Below, piece after piece: positions 24,350-31,824 of a DNA stretch of 60,253 bases. Source of the stretch: Actinacidiphila oryziradicis (GTDB lineage Bacteria > Actinomycetota > Actinomycetes > Streptomycetales > Streptomycetaceae); assembly GCF_005047355.1 (NCBI RefSeq), contig NZ_SUMC01000050.1, positions 1 to 60,253 of the forward strand, in the 5' to 3' direction. Within the stretch, counting starts at the first letter, position 1. Every line of letters starts with the position of its first letter. The notes under the pieces are model-generated. The model ran no database searches. It had not been told where the DNA came from and saw only the letters and a list, made by a program, of their open reading frames with translations. Made by a program: the position numbers and the translations under genes.

Positions 24350-25455
24350 CACAGCCACCCCACATCGGCGACCACGCGGGTCGCGCTGCCTGAACTCATG
24401 GCTTTGAAGCCGTCGTTGATGCCGTGCAGGGTGACGCGTTGCGACACCATCTCGTCCAGCAGCAGGCGGCCTTGCAGGTAGAGGTCGATGTATCGCGGCA
24501 CATCCACCCGGAACTGGTTCGATCCCATGAAGGAGCCCTGGAGACGCTTCTCCTGGAGGTAGAGCTCCGAGCCCTTGATGGAGATCGGCGCCGTGTCCGG
24601 CACCATCCCGACCACGGTGGCAAGACCGCCGGGCCCGAGCATCGCGAACGCCTGCTCGACCGTGCGGCTGCTGCCGACCGCCTCGAAGGTGAAGTCGGCG
24701 CCGCCTCTGGTCAGTTCGCGCACGGCCTCGACCGCGTCCGCCTCCCGCGCGTTCACGGTGTGCGTGGCGCCGAATCGTGACGCGGCACGCAGCTTCTCCG
24801 GGACGATGTCCACGGCCACCACCTGGGCGGCCCCGGCGATCTTCGCGCCCTGGATGGCGGCCGTGCCGATGCCTCCGGTGCCGATCACCGCGACGCTGCT
24901 GCCCGGTTGGACCCTGGCGCTGCGGAAGACGGCGCCCAGGCCCGTAGTCACCGCGCAGCCGAGGATGCTCGCGGTGGCCAACGGCATCTCGGACGGGATG
25001 GCGACCAGCGCGTTCTGGTGTACCACCATGGCCTGCGCGAAGGCACCGATCCCCGCGGTGGGCCGTACGGGAACGCCTGCCGCGTTCCGCAAGCGCGGCC
25101 GTGGCCGGTCGTGCGAGAGGCTGTCGCGGTTCTCGCACAGCGTCAACTGGCCGTTGGTGCAGTACCGGCACCGCCCGCAGAACACCGACAGGCAGGTGAC
25201 GACATGGTCACCGGGACGCAGGCCCGTGACATTGGAGCCCACGGCCTCGACCACCCCGGACGCCTCATGACCGAGGAGGATCGGCGGAGTGGTGGCGAAG
25301 GTGCCGTTGATCTCGTGCAGGTCCGAGTGGCACAGCCCCGCGTTGATGACCCTGACCAGGACCTCTTCGGGCCCCGGTGCGTCCAGTTCAAGCTTTTCGA
25401 TGTCGAGTGCGCCGGGTGCGACATTGAGCACCGCCGCGTCGATGACGGCCGCCAT
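24349..25455 (-). CDS. Zinc-dependent alcohol dehydrogenase
   Basis: A 368-residue MDR alcohol dehydrogenase of the class III-like (AdhC/FrmA-type) group. Catalytic zinc ligands are in NAGLCHSDLHEI and LLGHEASGVVE; structural zinc cysteines are in FCGRCRYCTNGQLTLC. The coenzyme motif is IGTGGIGTAAIQGAKIAGA. ATG 25455 overlaps the ligase stop (TGATG). Its position between the gamma-glutamyl ligase and the amidase suggests it oxidises the alcohol group of a gamma-glutamylated amino alcohol to the aldehyde used by the downstream aldehyde dehydrogenase. This gene is what makes an amino alcohol a better guess than a simple polyamine. Confidence 0.88.
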   Translation of the reverse strand: MAAVIDAAVLNVAPGALDIEKLELDAPGPEEVLVRVINAGLCHSDLHEINGTFATTPPILLGHEASGVVEAVGSNVTGLRPGDHVVTCLSVFCGRCRYCTNGQLTLCENRDSLSHDRPRPRLRNAAGVPVRPTAGIGAFAQAMVVHQNALVAIPSEMPLATASILGCAVTTGLGAVFRSARVQPGSSVAVIGTGGIGTAAIQGAKIAGAAQVVAVDIVPEKLRAASRFGATHTVNAREADAVEAVRELTRGGADFTFEAVGSSRTVEQAFAMLGPGGLATVVGMVPDTAPISIKGSELYLQEKRLQGSFMGSNQFRVDVPRYIDLYLQGRLLLDEMVSQRVTLHGINDGFKAMSSGSATRVVADVGWL

Positions 25456-26813
25456 CACGGCAGCTCGAAGTAGCGGTTGGACTCCCAGGCGGTCAGCCCG
25501 GCGTCCGGTTCACCACCCGTGGTGTGGAACTGCAGCCATTCCCACTGCCTGGTCCCCAGCCAGTAGTCCACCAGTTCCTGCCCCAGGACGCCGGTCAGGA
25601 GCGTGTCGGCGCGCAGGGCATCGGCGGCCTTGCTGATGCTGTTCGGGATCTTCGTCGCCCCTGGCGGCAGGCACCAGGCCATGTCGTCGAACGGCTCGGG
25701 CGGCTCGATCTTCCCGTCCAGGCCCGCGATGCCGCCGGCCAGCACGGCCGCCAGCACCAGGTAGATGTTCGCGTCTGCGCCGGGCGTCCGGTACTCAAGG
25801 CGCGAGTACGACGGATGGCCGACCACCGCACGTACCGCTGTGGACTTGTTGCCCACGCCCCACGCGACGGTCGTCGGAGGCCCTTCCAGTTCCTGCAGCC
25901 GCCGGTACGAGGTGATGGTCGGCAGGGCGAACGACGTCGCGGGCACCAGCGTGGCCATGACGCCGCCGAGGAAGTGGCTCATGACGTCCGAGAGGCCGCC
26001 GCTCTCGTCGTAGAAGGCGTTCTGCCCGTCCTGGGTCAGCGATACGTTGATGTGCGAGGCCTGCCCGTACTCGTCGCACCACTTGGCCATGAACGACACG
26101 CAACGGCCCTGTTCGAAGGCCACCTCCCGCATGACCTGCCGGGTGCGGGCCCAGTGGTCCGCCGCCGTCACTGGGTCGGCGGGCGCGACGTTGAACTCGA
26201 TCTGGCCCGAGGCGGCTTCGTCGCCCCACGCCTCCCACGGGATGCCCAGCTCCTCCAGCCGACGGGCGACCGCCAGCATGTAGTCCTCCCAGTCCTTGGA
26301 CTTTGCGAGGTGATAGGCAGAGCCCGCCTGCCCGCCGAGCGGGGTCAGATCGCGGTAACCCTTTGCGCGGGCCTCGTGGATCGACTCCTCGAAGACGGTG
26401 GCCTCGATCTCCACGGCGACCTTCGCGCCGTATCCCCGTTCGGCGAGCAGTCCGGTGATCCGCTGCAGCGCGTTACGCGGACACGCCGAGACCGGCTTGC
26501 CGTCCGGGCCCCAGAAACCGCCGATGACGGACGCCCGTCCGGGAGACCATTCGACGAGGGTGGTCGGGTCGACATGCAGGAAGATGTCGGCGAGGTCACC
26601 TCGCCACTCCGGCATCGCGAACCCGAACTGCGGCACGTTTCCCATGTCGAGGCCGAACGCCACATCGGCGAAGGCGAAGCCCGACTTGAGTCCCGAGCCG
26701 AACTTCCGCGGCGACACGTTCTTCCCGATGAACGCGCCTTCGAGATTCGTGCCCTCGACCCGGACGGAGTCGATGCGGTGCTCCCGCAGCCAGTCGTCGA
26801 TGTTCTCAGGCAT
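25455..26813 (-). CDS. Glutamine synthetase-like gamma-glutamyl-amine ligase
   Basis: A 452-residue member of the glutamine synthetase superfamily. Metal and ATP ligands are visible: VEIEATVFE (Glu135, Glu137), GDEAASGQIEFNV (Glu199, Glu206), SHINVSL (His254) and the C-terminal SRLEYRTPGADANIYL. The N-terminal 'DGSS' ammonium-site motif of true GlnA is replaced by VEGTNLEGAFIGKNV, and the second His of the usual HxH is Asn. These changes are typical of GlnA-like ligases (PuuA; Streptomyces GlnA2/3/4) that join glutamate to an amine. It overlaps the preceding gene by 8 bp. The amine is unknown. Confidence 0.88.
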   Translation of the reverse strand: MPENIDDWLREHRIDSVRVEGTNLEGAFIGKNVSPRKFGSGLKSGFAFADVAFGLDMGNVPQFGFAMPEWRGDLADIFLHVDPTTLVEWSPGRASVIGGFWGPDGKPVSACPRNALQRITGLLAERGYGAKVAVEIEATVFEESIHEARAKGYRDLTPLGGQAGSAYHLAKSKDWEDYMLAVARRLEELGIPWEAWGDEAASGQIEFNVAPADPVTAADHWARTRQVMREVAFEQGRCVSFMAKWCDEYGQASHINVSLTQDGQNAFYDESGGLSDVMSHFLGGVMATLVPATSFALPTITSYRRLQELEGPPTTVAWGVGNKSTAVRAVVGHPSYSRLEYRTPGADANIYLVLAAVLAGGIAGLDGKIEPPEPFDDMAWCLPPGATKIPNSISKAADALRADTLLTGVLGQELVDYWLGTRQWEWLQFHTTGGEPDAGLTAWESNRYFELP

Positions 26814-27426
26814 GGAACCTCACCTTCAACGATGCTCCCGCCATGACGGACAGCTGGGTCATAGTGCCCCGCACCGCGATCGAGCCGGTGTAGACCTCGT
26901 CGAGGAAGAAGTCGGTACCGGTCAGCACTCGCGACAGCTTCTGCGCCTCACCGCTGATGAGGTAGCGCGGGGAACCGGCGCCAAGCACCAGCTCTTCCTC
27001 TCCGCACGCGATGACGAGTTCGTGCGGCATCCCGGCGTCCTGCGAGGTGAACTCCCAGAAGCTCCGCGCGGCATCCCGCCACGGCGGCAGGGGCGGTTCG
27101 AGGATCCGGCGTACGGCGGCCACGAGAGGCGACCCCGGCTCGGCGCCGTCGACCGACTCGACGGCGAACCGGTCGGCGAGATCCACCGTGAGAACCGCGT
27201 CAGCCTCCGGCACCGCACCATGGTCAACCGTCGCCCGGCCCGCCCCGAAGCGGATCGTCACCGCCTGCGGGTCGTCCTTCGACCTCACGACGACCGTGTC
27301 CTGGAGCGTCTCCATCAGGCGGAGCAGCTCCGGGACACGGGCACTGGCCCGGAGGGTGCGTCCGACCGACAGTACGAGGGGGGTCGGATCGTCCTCCAGC
27401 AGCACCGGGAAAGCGGGGTCCGTCAT
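26806..27426 (-). CDS. SCP2-like conserved hypothetical protein
   Basis: A 206-residue soluble protein of two similar halves. The first half has VTIRFGAGRATVDHGA then VPEADAVLTVDLADRF, the 'substrate-like' beta pattern of sterol-carrier-protein-2 domains. The second half has EELVLGAGSPRYLISGEAQK and TGSIAVRGTMTQLSVMAGA, resembling the 'GxLxVxGdlxxal' end of the same fold. No catalytic residues are recognisable. It lies between the PhyH dioxygenase and the gamma-glutamyl ligase in the operon. It may bind a hydrophobic intermediate or stabilise a partner enzyme; function unknown. Confidence 0.65.
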   Translation of the reverse strand: MTDPAFPVLLEDDPTPLVLSVGRTLRASARVPELLRLMETLQDTVVVRSKDDPQAVTIRFGAGRATVDHGAVPEADAVLTVDLADRFAVESVDGAEPGSPLVAAVRRILEPPLPPWRDAARSFWEFTSQDAGMPHELVIACGEEELVLGAGSPRYLISGEAQKLSRVLTGTDFFLDEVYTGSIAVRGTMTQLSVMAGASLKVRFHA

Positions 27427-27451
27427 GTCCGGCCCTTCCTTGGGAGAGCTG

Positions 27452-28324
27452 TCAGAGCTTCAGGTATTCGGCGAGCTCGGTGTAGTCGACCTGCCACAGA
27501 CCCGGAGAACCGGTGGGGTACTGCGAGCGGAAGCCGATGAGGCGCTGCACGTGCGGGGACAGCGTCCGGGCGAGGTCGTGATCCACGATGAACGGGTACG
27601 CCTCCTCCGGGGTGAGGAAGCCAGGCTGGAACGCCCAGGCGACCCCGCGCCGGTACTGGTCCTTGGTGCGGTTGGCGCCGCCGCCGTGGGCGACCTTGCC
27701 GTTGATGAACAGGACGTCGCCGGCCTTCATCTCGGCCGGGATGGTCATCTCGGGGGTGCCGCGGTCCTCGTAGTCGGGCCAGTGGCCGCTGCCGGGGATG
27801 ACCCGGGTGGCGCCGTTCTCCTCGGTGAAGTCGGTCAGCGCGATCAGAAAGTTGATCATGACCATGGGGCCCGCCGGGCCCATCCCGACGAACGGGTAGT
27901 TGTTCTCCAGGTCCCTGTGCAGCGGCTGCGCGGCGTTCCCCGGGCCGATCTCGATGACCTGGGCGGTCGTCATCCAGTACGAGCCGGACTCCTCGTTGAA
28001 CATGGCGTCGGCGAGGGGCTTGACCAGCTCGTGGTCGATGGTCTCCTCTCGGAACGTCTTGCTCAGCGAGACGAGGTTGGTCAGCCGCTTGGTGTTCTTG
28101 CCGTGGAAGTCGGCGATGCCTTCCATCTCGTTCTTGGTGCCGGGGGACAGCGCCTGCATCGCGGGCTCGACCTCGGCGTTGAACCGGCTGACCTGATCCC
28201 GGGTCAGGAACTTCTTGATGATCACGCCGCCGTCTTCGGCAACGATCGCCAGGATGTCCTCGACCGAGGTGCTGCTGGGCACTGAGCGCAGCGCCGTCTT
28301 GGTACTCGCGGTGGGAGCTGTCAT
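27452..28324 (-). CDS. Phytanoyl-CoA dioxygenase-family (PhyH) Fe(II)/2-oxoglutarate enzyme
   Basis: A 290-residue PhyH-family protein. The iron facial triad is visible: HRD in AAQPLHRDLENNYPF (His and Asp), and the distal His in INGKVAHGGGANRT, followed by the 2-oxoglutarate-binding Arg in QYRRGVAWAF. ATG 28324 is preferred (GGGGCGATAGG upstream) over GTG 28327. Family members hydroxylate unactivated carbons. It is the first gene of the 11-gene operon and is preceded by a promoter with operator copy D. It probably carries out an initial hydroxylation, perhaps beside an amine to release an aldehyde or to create the alcohol used later. Substrate unknown. Confidence 0.88.
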   Translation of the reverse strand: MTAPTASTKTALRSVPSSTSVEDILAIVAEDGGVIIKKFLTRDQVSRFNAEVEPAMQALSPGTKNEMEGIADFHGKNTKRLTNLVSLSKTFREETIDHELVKPLADAMFNEESGSYWMTTAQVIEIGPGNAAQPLHRDLENNYPFVGMGPAGPMVMINFLIALTDFTEENGATRVIPGSGHWPDYEDRGTPEMTIPAEMKAGDVLFINGKVAHGGGANRTKDQYRRGVAWAFQPGFLTPEEAYPFIVDHDLARTLSPHVQRLIGFRSQYPTGSPGLWQVDYTELAEYLKL

Positions 28325-28379
28325 CACCTATCGCCCCTTTATGTGTCGAGAGAGGTGGGCACAGAGGGAGGAAATACTT

Positions 28380-28436
28380 ATGGTCACATGACCTGATCGC
28401 ATGAACAGAATGTGTCACCGTTCCAAGGCGTGTCAA
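28380..28436 (-). promoter_or_regulatory. Promoter and regulon operator copy D (11-gene operon)
   Basis: On the minus strand: TTGACA (28436-28431), 18-bp spacer, CATTCT (28412-28407), then a 29-bp operator (28408-28380) with core CGATCAGGTC and flanks CTGTTCATG and ATGTGACCAT. Sequence and layout match the BVMO promoter at 9284-9339. It drives the PhyH gene and, by position, the whole operon. Confidence 0.7.
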
Positions 28437-28440
28437 TGGT

Positions 28441-28753
28441 TCACGTGAACTCATCGAAGATCGCCAGCGAAGGCGAGGGCGGCAAGGCGGCTCGCCCACC
28501 AGGTGCGTGGCAGGCAGACGGCCCCGCCTGTCACGCTATTGGGGCGGCAGGCGTGGCCGGCCTCGCCGGAAAGCGAAGGCCCTGTCCGCCTCGGCGAGCA
28601 CGTCGCGCCACAGCCGGCCCGACTTGCGGATACACAGCGCCAAGCGCCCGACCTCCCCAAGCTACGAGCGCGGGTTCGATGCCGTCATCCACTCCAGCAC
28701 GAATCCCCAGGTCAGCGACTTGAGGCTTGTTTATTGTCTAGACCAATATGCCT
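28441..28753. other. Spacer between catabolic operon and insertion sequence
   Basis: About 310 bp with no supported gene. On the minus strand a short frame reads LGEVGRLALCIRKSGRLWRD and ends RRGRPRLPPQ with a stop near 28540. It looks like the tail of a lost coding region, but I do not recognise it. Confidence 0.4.
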
Positions 28754-29988
28754 TCTCCAAGCTGTGGGTGCCGATAATTGCATCCACGCAGTTCAAGCGG
28801 CGTGTGCGTACTCATGGAGGATGCCGCCGAGTCGATCACGCCGGTGGACGTCGAGGCGGTCGCGTCGGTCCGGCTCGGTGATCGGTTCGGGGACTTGCAG
28901 CAGGGGCGCCGCGCTGTGCAAGGTGCGGTGGGGCCGATGCTGGTTGTAGAACGCTTCGAACTCGGCGAGCGTGTGGAGCAGGTGGGCCCGGTTCCAGATC
29001 AAGGTGCGGTCGAGGAGTTCGTGCCCGCAGGTCCGCACCCAGCGTTCCATAATCGAGTTCATCCGGGGAACCCGGATGCCAGTGGTGACGATCTCGATGC
29101 CCTCGGCGGTGAAGACCGCGTCGAACGCGCGGGTGTACTTGGTGTCCCGGTCCCTGATCAGGTGCGTGACCGCGGCGCCGACGTCCTCGAGGTCCATCAC
29201 CAAGTTCCGGGCGGACTGGGTGACCCAGTCCGCAGTGGGATGGGCCGTCGCGCCGAGGATGCGGATGCGACGGTTGGCGTGCTCGATGACGGCGAAGACG
29301 TACACGCTCGCACCGTTCAGAGTGGTGGCGGTGAAGAAGTCGCACGCCAGGATCGCGTGGGCCTGGCCGCTCAGGAACGCAGCCCACCTCTGACGGTCGC
29401 ATTCGGGAGCAGGCTCGATCCCGTGCTGCTTCAGGACCTCCCACACCGTGGAGGGCGCGACCTTGATACCCAGCGCGGCAAGTTCCCCGTGGATCCTTCT
29501 GTAGCCCCACCCGCCGTTCTCCCGGGCCAAGCGCAGGACGAGAGCCTGGATGGAGCGAAGGGTCGGCGGTCTGCCGGGCCGCTTGCGACGGGAAGCGTCG
29601 GCGTGGCGACGGCACATGAGATCACGATGCCACCTCAGGACCGTGTCCGGGGAGACGATCAGGTGCAGCCGCCGCAGCGTGGGCCTGGGGAGCCGGTGAA
29701 GGAGCGCGGCAAGGAAAGCACGGCCCACCACAGTGATGCGCGGCCTGTCGATCTGCCGCTGCAGGACCGCCAACTGATGCCGGAGCGTCAATATTTCGAC
29801 GTCCTTGTCCAGATCGCTCATCGGCAGCAGCCGTAGGAGGGAGAACACGCTCGACACGGCGAGGTAGGGCAGTCGCAGCAGCACGATCCATCAGCCTCTG
29901 ACACGCCCGCCCTGCGATCAACGGCCGTTCGCGAAAACGTGCACGTCACAGGCCATGGATGGGGTTTTCGGCACCCGCAGCCTCGACA
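28754..29988 (-). mobile_element. Insertion sequence, ~1.24 kb, apparently complete
   Basis: Imperfect terminal inverted repeats bound a single transposase gene. The left end (28754-28785) contains CTGTGGGTGCCGATAA and ends CATCC; the right end (reverse complement of 29957-29988) contains CTGCGGGTGCCGAAAA and ends CATCC. They match at 24 of 32 positions. No clear target duplication is visible. It lies between the amine operon and the PadR gene, whose operator starts 24 bp beyond its right end. Confidence 0.7.
28793..29884 (-). CDS. rve-type DDE transposase
   Basis: A 363-residue full-length transposase. The N-terminal region reads LTLRHQLAVLQRQIDRPR, followed by the HTH with KRPGRPPTLRSIQALVLRLA and WGYRRIHGELAALGI. 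The integrase core has the DDE triad: Asp in AILACDFFTATT, Asp in THLIRDRDTKYTRAF and Glu in PRMNSIMERWVRTCGHELLD. It ends with FEAFYNQHRPHRTL. It appears intact and could be active. It is related to the truncated transposase at the left edge (shared WGxRRIxGELA and APSTVW motifs). It belongs to the IS3/IS481-like rve group; exact family not determined. Confidence 0.88.
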   Translation of the reverse strand: MLLRLPYLAVSSVFSLLRLLPMSDLDKDVEILTLRHQLAVLQRQIDRPRITVVGRAFLAALLHRLPRPTLRRLHLIVSPDTVLRWHRDLMCRRHADASRRKRPGRPPTLRSIQALVLRLARENGGWGYRRIHGELAALGIKVAPSTVWEVLKQHGIEPAPECDRQRWAAFLSGQAHAILACDFFTATTLNGASVYVFAVIEHANRRIRILGATAHPTADWVTQSARNLVMDLEDVGAAVTHLIRDRDTKYTRAFDAVFTAEGIEIVTTGIRVPRMNSIMERWVRTCGHELLDRTLIWNRAHLLHTLAEFEAFYNQHRPHRTLHSAAPLLQVPEPITEPDRRDRLDVHRRDRLGGILHEYAHAA

Positions 29989-30011
29989 GTGAGGCGGGCC
30001 GACATCGACGG

Positions 30012-30047
30012 TAACATCGAATCGATGCATATATCGATTCGATGTTA
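30012..30047. promoter_or_regulatory. PadR operator: perfect 15-bp inverted repeat
   Basis: TAACATCGAATCGAT (30012-30026), spacer GCATAT, ATCGATTCGATGTTA (30033-30047). It ends 19 bp before the PadR start codon, so it must overlap the promoter. Autoregulation by PadR is the likely function. Confidence 0.75.
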
Positions 30048-30066
30048 TACATGAGAGGATGACCAC

Positions 30067-30597
30067 ATGCTGGAACTCGCCATACTGGGCTTCCTCGCCG
30101 AAGGTCCACTGCCGGGGCATGAACTGCGCCGACGGGTCTCCTCGCTGACCGGCTTCACTCGCCCTGTCAGTGACGGCAGCCTGTACCCGGCCATCAACCG
30201 CCTCGCCAAGGCCGGCCTGCTGGAGCGGCAAGCGGACCCACGTGCGGGCGCCGCCCGCTATGTGCTGAGCCCGACCCGGGCCGGACGCGCCGACATGCTC
30301 AGACGGCTGCGCGAGCCGGCCGACCACGAGATCACCGACTTCACCCGCTTCTCGACGATCCTGTCGTTCCTCTCCCAGCTCCCGGACGTCGCCCAACGCC
30401 ACGCTGTGCTGCGCCGACGCCTCGCTTTCCTGGAGGAACCGGCGAGCTTCTTCTACGACGGCGACCGCCCCATGTCCGCCGAGCAGGTCGCCGACCCCTA
30501 TCGGCGCGGCCTGCTCCTCACCGCCCGCGCCACCAGCCGGGCCGAGCGCGCCTGGCTCCACGAGGTCCTGGACGAGAAGGCTCCCGACAGCCCGTGA
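30067..30597 (+). CDS. PadR-family transcriptional regulator
   Basis: A 176-residue PadR regulator. The winged helix is at the N-terminus: MLELAILGFLAEGPLPGHEL, then SDGSLYPAINRLAKAGLLER and YVLSPTRAGRADMLRRL. The C-terminal helical dimerisation domain is longer than in minimal PadR proteins (Vir_act_alpha_C-like), with FLEEPASFFYDGDRPMS. PadR proteins usually repress adjacent detoxification genes. The quinone oxidoreductase gene starts 49 bp downstream in the same direction, giving a likely two-gene redox-response operon under the palindrome at 30012-30047. Confidence 0.88.
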   Translation: MLELAILGFLAEGPLPGHELRRRVSSLTGFTRPVSDGSLYPAINRLAKAGLLERQADPRAGAARYVLSPTRAGRADMLRRLREPADHEITDFTRFSTILSFLSQLPDVAQRHAVLRRRLAFLEEPASFFYDGDRPMSAEQVADPYRRGLLLTARATSRAERAWLHEVLDEKAPDSP

Positions 30598-30646
30598 AGG
30601 CCATGCTTCGGCTCCCACGAACGAAAGCAATTCTGGAGGCACTGCC

Positions 30647-31627
30647 ATGTTCGCGTCCTGGTACGACCGTCAGGGTTCGGCTGCCGACGTCCTGCGCGTC
30701 GGTGAATTGCCCGACCCCGAGCCCGGACCCGGCGAGGTCCGCGTCCGGGTGACCATCTCGGGAGTCAACCCCTGCGACACCAAGAAGCGCCTCGGTTGGC
30801 TCGGCTCGTCCATGCCGTACCCGCGCGTGATCCCTCACAGTGACGCCGCCGGGGTCGTCGACGCCGTCGGGAGCGGTGTCGACACCAGCCGAGTGGGTCA
30901 GCGCGTGTGGGTGTACGGCGCCCAGTCCTATCGGCCCTCCGGCACCGCCGCGCAGTTCACGCTCCTACCCGACCAGCAGGCCGTCCCGCTCCCCGACCAC
31001 CTCGGGGACGAGCTGGGCGCGAGCCTCGGCATCCCCGGCATCACCGCTCACCGTGCGGTGTTCGGCGATGGTCCCGTCGACGGCCGGTTCGTCCTTGTGC
31101 ACGGTGTCCTCGGCGGTGTGGGCTCGCTGGCGTCCCAGCTCGCCCGCTGGGGCGGAGCCACTGTGATCGGCACCGTACGCCGCACCGCCGACTTGGACGG
31201 GGTGGATCCGGCTGTGGTCCCGCACACCGTAGCCCTGGACACGGAGGATCCGGCAGCGGCGATCCGCGCGCACGCGCCGGACGGAGTACACCGCGTCGTC
31301 GAAGTGTCCCTGTCTGCCAACGCCGACCTGGACAACGCGGTTACCGCACTCGGTGCTGTCGTCGCCGCCTACGGTACGAGCGCGAAACGCACCGAACTGC
31401 CCTTCTGGCCGCTGCTGTTCAACAACGTCACCCTGCGCCTGCTCGGCAGTGACGACTTCCCGGCCGAGTCGAAACGACAGGCCGCCCGCGACCTCACCTC
31501 CGCGGCTGCCGTAGGCGCCCTGACCGTGGACATCGGCGACCGCTACCCGCTCCAGAACATCGCCGAGGCCCACGACCGGGTCGACGCGGGCACACGGGGC
31601 CGGGTACTGGTCACCGTCGCCGGCTGA
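30647..31627 (+). CDS. NADPH:quinone reductase-like MDR oxidoreductase
   Basis: A 326-residue zinc-independent medium-chain reductase of the QOR/zeta-crystallin group. It starts MFASWYDRQGSAADVLRVGE, has VTISGVNPCDTKKRLGW, VIPHSDAAGVVDAVG and the nucleotide-binding VHGVLGGVGSLASQLARWGG. No zinc-ligand cysteine cluster is seen. It reduces quinones or enones with NADPH. It is paired with the PadR regulator, so probably induced by an electrophile or phenolic/quinone compound. It belongs to neither large catabolic cluster by strand or operator sequence. Confidence 0.9.
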   Translation: MFASWYDRQGSAADVLRVGELPDPEPGPGEVRVRVTISGVNPCDTKKRLGWLGSSMPYPRVIPHSDAAGVVDAVGSGVDTSRVGQRVWVYGAQSYRPSGTAAQFTLLPDQQAVPLPDHLGDELGASLGIPGITAHRAVFGDGPVDGRFVLVHGVLGGVGSLASQLARWGGATVIGTVRRTADLDGVDPAVVPHTVALDTEDPAAAIRAHAPDGVHRVVEVSLSANADLDNAVTALGAVVAAYGTSAKRTELPFWPLLFNNVTLRLLGSDDFPAESKRQAARDLTSAAAVGALTVDIGDRYPLQNIAEAHDRVDAGTRGRVLVTVAG

Positions 31628-31824
31628 CCGGACACCCATGACGTCGCGACGGGCGTCGCGTGAGGCGGGGGACGTCAGGTGCGCTGCGCCACCTACGCCT
31701 TTTCGGTCACCGCCGCGCGGTCACACCACACGTCGGCCGAGTCGACCACACGCCGAGCCGCGATTTGCGCGGCTCGGCCGCCGTCACCGGTATGTCGTGG
31801 GGCCGACTCACATCGCCGTTCCGG

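Noticed and set aside
24350..25171. Long open frame that would extend the PuuD-like hydrolase to 534 residues
   Set aside because: The extra N-terminal part is low-complexity Arg/Gly/Pro translation lying antiphase on the zinc alcohol dehydrogenase gene; the family N-terminus MKPLIGITGRR begins at 24349.
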